Source: BJHL01 sp040378885 (lineage in GTDB: Bacteria; Planctomycetota; Phycisphaerae; Phycisphaerales; UBA1924). From it: DNA of 64,000 nucleotides. How positions within the stretch are numbered: the first letter of the stretch is position 1; every line of letters starts with the position of its first letter. Shown here one piece after another: positions 35,075-42,082 of the stretch. Location: positions 45,365-109,364 of the forward strand of contig JBKDAN010000007.1 of NCBI GenBank assembly GCA_046316615.1. The letters run 5' to 3'. The translations under genes and the position numbers were made by a program. The notes under the pieces are model-generated. The model did no database searches and had not been told where the DNA came from. It worked only from the letters and a program-made list of their open reading frames with translations.

Positions 35075-35836
35075 ATGCGAAAGAGCATGAAGGCGTTGTT
35101 GGTCCTCGGCGTGGTCGGTTCCTTGGCTGCCTCGGTCTGGGCGCAGGCCTCAACCCCTGCCACCGAACCCAAGACCGAACCGGCGAAGGTTGAGCCCGCC
35201 AAGACCGAACCCGCCCCCGCCAAGGCCGAAGCTGCCAAGCTTGAGTACGTGCAGCTCTCCACCACCCAGGGCGACATCGTCCTCGAACTCAACGCCGAGA
35301 AGGCGCCCATTACCGTCGCCAACTTCGTCTCCTACGTCGACAAGGGCTTCTACAACGGCACCGTCTTCCACCGTGTCATCCCCACCTTCATGATCCAAGG
35401 CGGCGGCTTCGACAAGGAAATGAACCAGAAGCAGACCGGCGAGCCCATCAAGAACGAATTCAAGAACGGCCTCAAGAACGTGCGCGGCTCCATCGCCATG
35501 GCACGCCTCAACACGCCCGACAGCGCAACCGCCCAGTTCTTCATCAACGTCGTCGACAACCCCAACCTCGATAACGGCAGCCCCATGACCGGCGGCGCGG
35601 GCTACGCCGTCTTCGGCAAAGTCATCGCAGGCATGGAAGTCGTCGACAAGATCCGCAACCTGCCCACAGGCGTCAAGGCCCGCATGCCCGACGTACCCAA
35701 CGACCTCCCCGTCATCACCGCTGCCAAGCGCATGACCAAGGACGAGGCCGACAGCAAAGTGAACGCCGGCAAGGAAATTAAGCCCGTCGACACCGCGCCC
35801 GCTGAAGAAAAGCCCGCCGACAAGAAGCCCCAGTAA
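35075..35836 (+). CDS. Exported cyclophilin-type peptidyl-prolyl isomerase
   Basis: 253 residues from ATG 35075, with GGAGA about eight bases before. The signal peptide ends near residue 24 (ASVWAQA). A Pro/Glu/Lys-rich linker (TEPAKVEPAKTEPAPAKAE, about 29-52) leads to the cyclophilin domain (about 57-220). Active-site features are YNGTVFHRVIPTFMIQGG (Arg and Phe of the catalytic patch), ATAQFFINVVDN and GYAVFGKVIAGMEVVDKI. The C-terminal 40 residues are charged and disordered. It probably folds periplasmic or surface proteins. A cytoplasmic paralogue follows 90 bp downstream. Confidence 0.92.
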   Translation: MRKSMKALLVLGVVGSLAASVWAQASTPATEPKTEPAKVEPAKTEPAPAKAEAAKLEYVQLSTTQGDIVLELNAEKAPITVANFVSYVDKGFYNGTVFHRVIPTFMIQGGGFDKEMNQKQTGEPIKNEFKNGLKNVRGSIAMARLNTPDSATAQFFINVVDNPNLDNGSPMTGGAGYAVFGKVIAGMEVVDKIRNLPTGVKARMPDVPNDLPVITAAKRMTKDEADSKVNAGKEIKPVDTAPAEEKPADKKPQ

Positions 35837-35865
35837 CTCCCCATCGCGCATCGCCTTTCCTCCGG

Positions 35866-35925
35866 TACTCCGTCTCTCCGGTACTTCGGTACTCTGTTTT
35901 CACTCCGCACTCAGGCACTCTTCTC
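35866..35925. repeat. Short-period repeat between the two cyclophilin genes
   Basis: Units such as CCGGTACTCCGTCTCT, CCGGTACTTCGGTACTC and CACTCCGCACTCAGGCACTC, period 8-9, fill nearly the whole intergenic space. Same type as at 26699-26763. Confidence 0.65.
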
Positions 35926-35926
35926 C

Positions 35927-36442
35927 ATGCCCACCCTCATCAACCTCGACACCTCCCTCGGCCAAATCGTCCTCGAACTTGACGAAGTCGCCGCTCCCGT
36001 CAGCACCGCCAACTTCCTGTCCTACGTCGACAGCGGCCATTACGACGGCACCATCTTCCACCGCGTCATCGAGAACTTCATGATCCAAGGCGGCGGCTTC
36101 ACCGCCAAGATGGAGCAGAAGCCCACCGGCAAGCCCATCAAGAACGAATGGCAAAACGGCCTCAAAAACAAGAAGTACACCCTCGCGATGGCCCGCCTTG
36201 GTGACGGCAAGCCCAACCCCAACACCGTCAACAGCGCCACCTGCCAGTTCTTCATCAACGTCAAGGACAACGACTTCCTCGACCAGCAACAACGCGACGG
36301 CGGCGCCTACGCCGTCTTCGGCAAAGTCATCAAAGGCACCGAAGTCGTCGATCAAATCAAGTCCGTCGCCACCGGCAGCTACGGCGGCATGGATGACGTG
36401 CCCCGCAAGCCCGTCGTCATCAACAAGGCCACGCGAGCCTAA
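35927..36442 (+). CDS. ppiB: Cyclophilin-type peptidyl-prolyl isomerase (cytoplasmic)
   Basis: 171 residues without signal peptide, the normal length of bacterial PpiB. Catalytic segments are YDGTIFHRVIENFMIQGG, ATCQFFINVKDND and GAYAVFGKVIKGTEVVDQI. It is closely related to the preceding exported enzyme (same GKPIKNEWQNGLKNKKYTLAMAR-type block, cut here in two: GKPIKNEWQNGLKN and KKYTLAMAR). The pair looks like a local duplication with one copy given an export signal. Followed by a terminator. Confidence 0.93.
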   Translation: MPTLINLDTSLGQIVLELDEVAAPVSTANFLSYVDSGHYDGTIFHRVIENFMIQGGGFTAKMEQKPTGKPIKNEWQNGLKNKKYTLAMARLGDGKPNPNTVNSATCQFFINVKDNDFLDQQQRDGGAYAVFGKVIKGTEVVDQIKSVATGSYGGMDDVPRKPVVINKATRA

Positions 36443-36482
36443 GCCCGCACCAGCCCCAATCACGCCCAATCACACCCCCCCG

Positions 36483-36518
36483 CACGCCGAGCCCCAAAAG
36501 CCCGGCGTGTTTTCTTTT
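36483..36518 (+). terminator. Terminator of ppiB
   Basis: CACGCCG (36483-36489) pairs with CGGCGTG (36503-36509) around a 13-base loop, followed by TTTTCTTTT. Confidence 0.72.
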
Positions 36519-36579
36519 CCTCGCTCTCGGCTCTCCGTTCTCCGCTCCCTCTCTCCCCGCACCCGCACTACGCTCTCGC

Positions 36580-37185
36580 ATGGCAGTGCTAGGGACGGCA
36601 TATTCGGTTTCACGGGCCTCGGGCATGTGTGCAGCAACGCAGCGAGCATTTGCGCCGAGCGAGGTCTTCGTCGCAACGCTGGTTGAAGCACCCGGCAGTG
36701 GTCTCGTCCGCGTTGATTACAGCGTTGACGCGTGGAACGCTGGCGCCCGCCCACCCGCGCCTGCAGCGGTGGTGGGTTTCTGGAAGAGCCACTTCCATCC
36801 CAACCCGCAAGCCAAGAAGAACCTGCTCGATGACGCTGAACTGCTCGAACTCTTCGACAACCTCAGCGGCACCACCGACACCAAGCAGATCCGCTTCCGC
36901 TACATGCTCGCGCTGCTGCTCATCCGCCGCCGCCTCATCCGCGTCGTCGGCACCAAGCGCACCAAAGACGGCACGATCATGAGCATCTACCGCCGGGGCG
37001 AAACCGCCGACAAGGGCCCACCAAGCGAAGTGATCGATCCCGGCCTCGACGACATGTCTATCGCCGACGCGATGGAACAGCTCGCCCAGCTCATGGACAC
37101 CGACGCCAATGCGGCGGCCGACACCACCGAAACGAAGTCAGAGCCCGGTGCCCCCATCAGCGCCGCCGCGGAAGCCAAGGCATGA
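36580..37185 (+). CDS. Conserved hypothetical protein (first gene of a coupled trio)
   Basis: 201 residues. The N-terminal part holds a small beta structure (SEVFVATLVEAPGSGLVRVDYSVDAW). The middle part (FWKSHFHPNPQAKKNLLDDAELLELFDNLSG ... IRFRYMLALLLIRRRLIRVVG) is helical and conserved-looking. The C-terminus is acidic and disordered. No known family; no signal peptide or membrane segment is evident. Its stop overlaps the ATG of the following lipoprotein gene (ATGA), so the two are probably translationally coupled. Its job is probably linked to that lipoprotein and the RDD protein after it. Confidence 0.7.
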   Translation: MAVLGTAYSVSRASGMCAATQRAFAPSEVFVATLVEAPGSGLVRVDYSVDAWNAGARPPAPAAVVGFWKSHFHPNPQAKKNLLDDAELLELFDNLSGTTDTKQIRFRYMLALLLIRRRLIRVVGTKRTKDGTIMSIYRRGETADKGPPSEVIDPGLDDMSIADAMEQLAQLMDTDANAAADTTETKSEPGAPISAAAEAKA

Positions 37186-38135
37186 TCTCGCCGCGCTTGC
37201 GTCCATCTCGCGCCTCCGCGCGCCTTCGCACGCACGCGTGCATGCTGCTGGCCAGTTGCCTGCTGCTTACCGGCTGCGCAACGCCCGTTTCGCCCAAGCC
37301 GATTTTCGATCCCGCAAGCACGCCGCCCGCGAATCGCGCTGCGCTGCCCAACGCCGCCGATGTCATCGCCGCGTACAACCGCCGCGTCGCTGATGTCTCG
37401 CGCCTGCGCACGCCCATCTCCGCGGTGCTCGACATTCCCACGCTCGATGAGCAAGGCCGCGTGACCGATCAACGCACCAAAGACCAGCTCGACGGCAACC
37501 TGCAACTCATCCAGCCCGACCGCGTCTCGCTGCGCATGGACAAGGTGCAGCAAACCGTCTTCTACATGGGCAGCGGCAGCGGCGCGTACTGGTTTATCGC
37601 GATGGGCAATCAGCCTGTCGCCTACAAGGGCGAAATGACGCAGGCGACGCTCGCGAAAGCGCGCTCGCTGGGTCTGCCCATCCATCCACTCGATCTGCTT
37701 GATCTCATGGCCATCACACCGCTGCCCAGCAACGCGAAGCTGTCGTGGTGGGGGCCGTACGTGCGCGTCGTCGCCGCCGCGCGCTGGGGCACGCGCGAGC
37801 TGCTGCTCGATGCAACCACGCTCGAGCCCGCCGCCGTCTGGTTGCGTGATCGCACTGGCAAGATTGCCGTGTGGGCAGAAACCACCAACTACAAAGATGT
37901 GCCCGTCACGGGCAAAGGCATCAGCCCCGCCCGCGTGCCGGGCCGCGTGCGAGCGGTCGTCCCCGGTGCAACCCCGCAGGGTGATAGCTTCATTGAGCTG
38001 TTCATCACCAAGCCGGAGAATCCAGGCCTGCGCATTCGCGAAAAGCAGTTCCAGTTTGACGCGGTGCTGAACGCAAGCGGCGCCAGTGAAGTCATCGACA
38101 TCGACGCTTCAAGCGCCGGGAGCAGCAAGCCTTGA
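37182..38135 (+). CDS. Lipoprotein with LolA/LolB-like fold pattern, unknown function
   Basis: 317 residues. The signal peptide is long and Arg-rich and ends in a lipobox (LLLTGC, Cys about residue 32). The rest has the pattern of an unclosed beta-barrel protein of the LolA/LolB type: VADVSRLRTPISAVLDIP, LQLIQPDRVSLRMDKVQQTVFYMGSGSGAYWFIAMG and SSIELFITKPENP-like strands near the end. Such proteins bind lipids or sit in envelope biogenesis. Start overlaps the previous stop (ATGA) and its stop overlaps the next gene (TTGA), so the three are one coupled unit. Confidence 0.72.
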   Translation: MISPRLRPSRASARLRTHACMLLASCLLLTGCATPVSPKPIFDPASTPPANRAALPNAADVIAAYNRRVADVSRLRTPISAVLDIPTLDEQGRVTDQRTKDQLDGNLQLIQPDRVSLRMDKVQQTVFYMGSGSGAYWFIAMGNQPVAYKGEMTQATLAKARSLGLPIHPLDLLDLMAITPLPSNAKLSWWGPYVRVVAAARWGTRELLLDATTLEPAAVWLRDRTGKIAVWAETTNYKDVPVTGKGISPARVPGRVRAVVPGATPQGDSFIELFITKPENPGLRIREKQFQFDAVLNASGASEVIDIDASSAGSSKP

Positions 38136-39892
38136 GGTTGGAACGGTTCATGGTGTTGTTGGCGTGGCTGGTCTCGCTGGCTCTCAGCGTGGTGGCCGTT
38201 GCGCAAACACCCATCGTCGTCACGAGCGTGCAGTCGGGTCCTCACCCTGCGCACACATGGATCATCGCGCGCGATGTCACGCCCATCAACGTGCTGCATC
38301 TGCCACCGCCGGTGGCCAACGACCGCAGCAACACCGCCCGCGTGAGTGAAACCGGCGTGCCCACGGCGCGCCTCGCGTATCCCATGCTGCGTGTCGCGCC
38401 CGATCGCGCCGCCGCGCTGCGTGATGAACTCTTCCTGTTCTTCGAAACGCCCGAGGGCAAGCCGGTGGAGAATTTTCCGCCCGCTCCCGCGCAGCCCACG
38501 CGCGTGGTTTCCATCCGCGCTGAGTGGACGGGCGAACGCTGGACCACCACGCCGCTGGCTCGCCCCGCCTCGCAGCCCAACTTGCCCGCAGGCCGCACCG
38601 TCATCGCCGCGGCGGGCAACAACAGCACCATGTTCGCCTTGCTTGCCCCTGGTGGCCTGAGCAACGAACATGTCGCTGAGCCTTCGCTCTTTGCTCTTGA
38701 CGCGGCGACCTGGCGCACTGTGCCGCTGCCCGCGGATGCTGCGATCGACGCCAGCACGCTGCTGCTGGGCATCGATGGCGGCCTGGGCTTGCTTGAGCGC
38801 ACCAGCATCGGCTCGCGCATGTGGATCACCCGCGTCACCACGCGCGACCCCAGCGCCGATGTTGTGGGCCCGCCGCCGCCACCACCGCCGGGCCAGTCGC
38901 TCGCGCCATCGCGGGAGTTTGACGCAGTTTGGATGCAGCTCGCGTTGCCCGAGCTCGCCGCGCAAGATCCCGCTTTGCAGGCTGGCTACGTGAGCGATCA
39001 GCTTGTGCTCGTCAGTCGCGATGGCGATGCGATGCGTCTGTTCGCCGCCGTGCTGCCTACGGGCACGACGATCAGCGCCAGCACTCCAGGCGTCGTTCGC
39101 GTGGAACCCACGTGGCGTGAACTGGGCTCGCTGCAGGAAGTCGGCGTCGATCCCGTCCTCGCGGCCGATGGCTCGCGCGGCTGGGCGGGCGTTGTTTTCC
39201 AGCGCACGCTTACAGATGTTGAAAAGCGCTACAACGAAGCTCCCTTTGCCATGAGCGCACTCACGCTGGCCAGCGGGTCGCTGGCGGCGAAGGGGCCTAT
39301 TAGCGTCGTCGGGCCCGTCGCTGTCTCCGACATGACCTTTGTCGCTGTGAGCCTCGCGTGGATGGTGGGGCTGGTCGCGCTGGTCATCATCCGGCCTCCG
39401 TTTGAAGGCGCATCGTGGATGCTGCCCGCCGGCGTCTCGCTCGCTGAGCCCATGCGGCGATTCCTCGCGTGGAGCCTGGACCTCATCGTCGTCGTCATCG
39501 TGGGCGGGTTGCTGGTGGGCAAATCCCCGATCGACACGCTCACCGCCAGCGTCGGCGATCTTCTCGGCACGCGCGATGGCAACGCCATGATGCTGGCCAT
39601 CATCGGCACCGGCGTCATCGCGTGCAGCCTGTGTGAGGCCGCCTTCGGCAGAACGCCCGGCAAGATGCTCGCCAATTGCCAGGTCGTCCGCCTTGTGAAA
39701 GGCGCGGACAACGCGACCGTCATCCGCAATCCTTCGCTTGCCCAGGCTCTGGCTCGCAACCTTGTGAAGTGGATCTTTCCGCCGGCCGCGTTCGTCATCT
39801 TCCGGGATGGATCCCAACACCGCGGCGAACAGTTCAGCCGCACGGCGGTCATTGTGCCGTGGGTGGAAGTGGAAGAAGACGAGGAAGAGTGA
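38132..39892 (+). CDS. RDD-family membrane protein with large exported N-domain
   Basis: 586 residues from TTG 38132, with GGGAG nine bases before; ATG 38150 is the alternative. The TTG start gives a better signal sequence (MRLERFMVLLAWLVSLALS). Residues about 30-395 are an extracytoplasmic domain with repeated beta-like units (RTVIAAAGNNSTMFALLAPGG, for example) and a Pro run at about 247-252. One membrane segment at about 405-425 precedes an RDD domain (about 440-580): RRFLAWSLDLIVVVIVGGLL, a second helix MMLAIIGTGVIACSLCEAAFG, then RTPGKML and a charged end. RDD proteins are thought to be transporters or accessory membrane factors; the substrate is unknown. Confidence 0.75.
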   Translation: MRLERFMVLLAWLVSLALSVVAVAQTPIVVTSVQSGPHPAHTWIIARDVTPINVLHLPPPVANDRSNTARVSETGVPTARLAYPMLRVAPDRAAALRDELFLFFETPEGKPVENFPPAPAQPTRVVSIRAEWTGERWTTTPLARPASQPNLPAGRTVIAAAGNNSTMFALLAPGGLSNEHVAEPSLFALDAATWRTVPLPADAAIDASTLLLGIDGGLGLLERTSIGSRMWITRVTTRDPSADVVGPPPPPPPGQSLAPSREFDAVWMQLALPELAAQDPALQAGYVSDQLVLVSRDGDAMRLFAAVLPTGTTISASTPGVVRVEPTWRELGSLQEVGVDPVLAADGSRGWAGVVFQRTLTDVEKRYNEAPFAMSALTLASGSLAAKGPISVVGPVAVSDMTFVAVSLAWMVGLVALVIIRPPFEGASWMLPAGVSLAEPMRRFLAWSLDLIVVVIVGGLLVGKSPIDTLTASVGDLLGTRDGNAMMLAIIGTGVIACSLCEAAFGRTPGKMLANCQVVRLVKGADNATVIRNPSLAQALARNLVKWIFPPAAFVIFRDGSQHRGEQFSRTAVIVPWVEVEEDEEE

Positions 39893-40378
39893 TGGAGTCA
39901 CGAAGGCACGAAGTGATGAAGTGCCTGAGTGCGAAGTGACGGAGTGCGGAGTGACGGTGGGGCGTGTGCTGTCGACGTGGGCCAGATTGTCGTCGCACAC
40001 CGCGCGGGCGGGTGCGAGGTCAGTCGCCGGTGGCACGGGATAGGGGGCAGTTGCATTCGTGGGTTGGTTCGAACTGGTTTGCTCGCTCGGGCGGGACTGA
40101 TTGGCGGCGGGCGGGTTTGCCGCGGATTGGTGTGCTGTGGGTTGGGGCGCGGGCGCGAGTGGAGGCGTGGGCGCAGGAGGCTGCGGCGCAGGTTGGTCGG
40201 GGGCTGGGGCGAGGGCTGGGGTAAGAGCTTCGGCGAGGGCCTCGGCGATGTGGGGTTGGCGGGACCACCAGAGGACCTGATAGTAACGCAGGTCGCGCGC
40301 GTAGGAGACTGCTTGCATGTCGCCCTTGGCGGCCTTGATGAGTTTGATCAGGTCGCGGTCGTAATCGGTGAGACGCAT
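39893..40378 (-). CDS. 'PHIA' family protein, copy A: helical N-domain with Pro-rich tail, 3' end undefined
   Basis: The start is well supported: GGAGGG (ccctcc at 40387-40392) eight bases before ATG 40378. The first ~52 residues look like a real domain (DYDRDLIKLIKAAKGD ... YYQVLWWSRQPHIAEALAEAL). A Pro/Ala/Gln-rich tail of about 70 residues follows. The frame meets no stop before it enters the antisense of the RDD gene (next stop 37889), so I give 39893 as a nominal end only. The segment GDxxxxx...Y..xLxW....PHIAxxL recurs in the gene at 62633, and both share upstream blocks. Function unknown; size and charge would suit a DNA- or protein-binding adaptor. It could also be a decayed gene. Confidence 0.5.
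39894..39958. repeat. Short-period repeat after the RDD gene
   Basis: Units CACGAAGG, CACGAAGTGATGAAGTG, GAAGTGACGGAGTGCGGAGTG; the reverse-strand form of the arrays at 26699-26763 and 35866-35925. It lies just after the stop of the RDD gene and inside the tail frame of PHIA copy A. Confidence 0.65.
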
Positions 40379-40415
40379 TTTTGTGGCCCTCCACATATAC
40401 CCCCGTGTGGCGTGG

Positions 40416-40509
40416 TGCGCGCGCACACGTCTGCTGAAAATCCGGATTTGCGGGGGCTAAGTGGTTGGGGGCACTGAAGAAGAAAATGTTGGAAATCCTG
40501 GCCGAAAGG
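40416..40509 (-). promoter_or_regulatory. Conserved upstream module of PHIA gene copy A
   Basis: Three blocks (given on the plus strand): TGCGCGCGCACAC at 40416-40428, TAAGTGGTTG at 40458-40467, and a 32-bp block at 40478-40509 that starts AGAAGAAAAT and ends CTGGCCGAAAGG. All three recur upstream of copy B at the same relative distances (offsets 0, 42 and 62). The 32-bp block matches at 26 of 32 positions. It may be a shared promoter/operator, a structured leader, or a short coding region; a weak protein similarity on the minus strand (LSAR..xIFF) is also visible. Confidence 0.7.
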
Positions 40510-40733
40510 TTTCGATTTCTGCTGGGGCGCGCGCACAAAGGTGGTTGTGTGGGGAGCCGGGCTGGGTGGGGTGGATCAGGTGTGCGAACTGGTGGAGCGC
40601 GAAGGCACACGGGCATCCGCAGAGCCGGAAGCCCTTGGCAGGGATGCGAGGGCAGCGCGTGGATGAAGGTGTGCCGCCCGCCGGATCAGAAGAGTCGTTG
40701 GTTGTTCACGTTGTGCTGCTCGCCAGACACGCG

Positions 40734-41219
40734 TCACTTGCGGTCCAAAGGACTGGGCTCGCCGACGAGTTCCAAGAATTCATCGAACGACCTCGCCAGC
40801 TTGAACAGATCGTCACGCCAGTCGTCGCGATCGTGATACTCGATCGTCAGCCAGCCCTTCATCCAAATCTGGCCCTTGCGTCGCCCTGCGATGAATAGAC
40901 AAATGTCCTCGTCGGTTGTCGTGTGTCCGATTGCAATCGCCTGCGGAGGAAACACGGCCTCCGTCCTGCCCTTGATGATCTCGTTTGTTTCCAGTAGGTC
41001 GTATACCACCGACCGGCCACGCTTGCGAATCAACCGAAACGGCTCGCGAACTTCCACGACAGCAAATCGCTTGTCGGGAATGCTGGTGATTTCATGTTCT
41101 CGCTTGTGCCAAGGACAATTTGCAAGCAGAAACGCCTTGTACGTTGCAGGCAGATCACACTCGAAGCGAGTTTCGAATGCTTTGAGCGCACGTTGTCTTT
41201 GCTTGAGATCAGATTGCAT
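40734..41219 (-). CDS. SMI1/KNR4 (SUKH) family protein
   Basis: 161 residues from ATG 41219, with AAGGTGA eight bases before it. SUKH features: the N-terminal LPATYKAFLLANCPW block, the central VVYDLL...AIAIGHTTTDEDICLFIAG strand pair and the final helix LARSFDEFLELVGEP. Members often act as immunity proteins that neutralise contact-dependent or polymorphic toxins, though others are general adaptors. No toxin gene is nearby. Codon use is less GC-biased than in the neighbours, consistent with transfer. It lies upstream of, and on the same strand as, PHIA copy A, about 225 bp before that gene's conserved module. Confidence 0.82.
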   Translation of the reverse strand: MQSDLKQRQRALKAFETRFECDLPATYKAFLLANCPWHKREHEITSIPDKRFAVVEVREPFRLIRKRGRSVVYDLLETNEIIKGRTEAVFPPQAIAIGHTTTDEDICLFIAGRRKGQIWMKGWLTIEYHDRDDWRDDLFKLARSFDEFLELVGEPSPLDRK

Positions 41220-41361
41220 TGTCAGTCACCTTGCACGCATCGCGGACGGCGCAAGGTAGTCACTTGCCTGATCTCGTGCAACGGGCGGCCTGCTCTGCGG
41301 CTGCCTGTGCTTCCGACCTCTCCGCGACGCTCAGCCCGCTCCCTCTTCCTCCGCGACCAGT

Positions 41362-41412
41362 GCCTTTCCTCCAGTACTTCGTCTCTCCGGTACTCCGGTA
41401 CTTCGCCCCTCG
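41362..41412. repeat. Short-period repeat after pgpA
   Basis: CCAGTACTTCGTCTCTCCGG-type units with period 8-9, almost the same string as in the cyclophilin intergenic repeat. It ends a few bases before the pgpA stop. Confidence 0.65.
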
Positions 41413-41417
41413 CTCCC

Positions 41418-41924
41418 TCACCCGCACATCGTCAGCCGCACCACCACCTGCAGCACCAGCGCGGCGTAGATGCCGGCCATGAGGTCATCGAGCAGGATGC
41501 CCCAGCCGTGCGGCTTGGATTGGAGGCCGTTGGCGGGCCAGGGTTTGATGATGTCGAGGATGCGGAAGAGCAGGAACGCGCCGGCGAGCGTGAGGCCGGC
41601 GTAGAGCCATGATGCGAACGCGCACGCGGGCAGGGCGAGCAGCGGCAGGCATTGGCCTGCGGTTTCGTCGGCGACGACTTCGGCAGGATCTTCGCCCCAT
41701 TTGGCTTCTGCTTGTTTGCCCCACACGATGCACGCCGCACTGAAGATGACGAGGATGGCGATGAAGACGCCATTGAAGACCCACAGGCCCCAGTCGTGCG
41801 TGCTGGCGGGAGAGATGCCCGCGAGCCACAGCAGGCCCGCGAGCACCACCGGCGGCAGGCTGCCCCAGGTGCCGCTGGCGATGCGCATGTGGCCGAGGCC
41901 GAAGGTGGTGAGGAGGAGATGCAT
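41418..41924 (-). CDS. pgpA: Phosphatidylglycerophosphatase A
   Basis: Removes the phosphate from phosphatidylglycerol phosphate to give phosphatidylglycerol at the inner membrane. 168 residues. Family signatures are readable in order: FGLGHMRIASGTWGSLPP, EDPAEVVADETAGQCLPL (usually DPxxVVxDExxGQ), FRILDIIKPWPANGLQ and HGWGILLDDLMAGIYAAL. Three to four membrane segments. A 158-bp gap with repeats separates it from the hutU stop upstream on the same strand. Confidence 0.93.
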   Translation of the reverse strand: MHLLLTTFGLGHMRIASGTWGSLPPVVLAGLLWLAGISPASTHDWGLWVFNGVFIAILVIFSAACIVWGKQAEAKWGEDPAEVVADETAGQCLPLLALPACAFASWLYAGLTLAGAFLLFRILDIIKPWPANGLQSKPHGWGILLDDLMAGIYAALVLQVVVRLTMCG

Positions 41925-41932
41925 AAAGCGAT

Positions 41933-42075
41933 AAAGTGGAAAGCGATAAAGTGAAAATGAAGCGGGAGGCGAGCGTGAAGCGTGCAGCGTACAGCTGAAA
42001 TGATCGGTCTTGCGGGGCCTTTCTGGCAGCTTTACGCTTTACGGTTTACGCTATTCATGTCAGCTGTACGTTGCA
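41933..42075. repeat. hutU-pgpA intergenic repeats including a 16-bp inverted repeat
   Basis: AAAGCGATAAAGTG occurs twice at about 41935-41958. TGCAGCGTACAGCTGA at 41983-41998 and TCAGCTGTACGTTGCA at 42060-42075 are inverted copies with one mismatch. The 61 bp between them end in a 7-bp-period run (TTTACGCTTTACGGTTTACGC would read across 42031-42050). This resembles a REP-like palindromic unit. Confidence 0.65.
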
Positions 42076-42082
42076 CTCCGAG

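Noticed and set aside
37889..40426. 845-codon minus-strand open frame
   Set aside because: Most of it is antisense to the RDD and lipoprotein genes, which have good motifs and coupling. Only the first part, from 40378, looks like protein.
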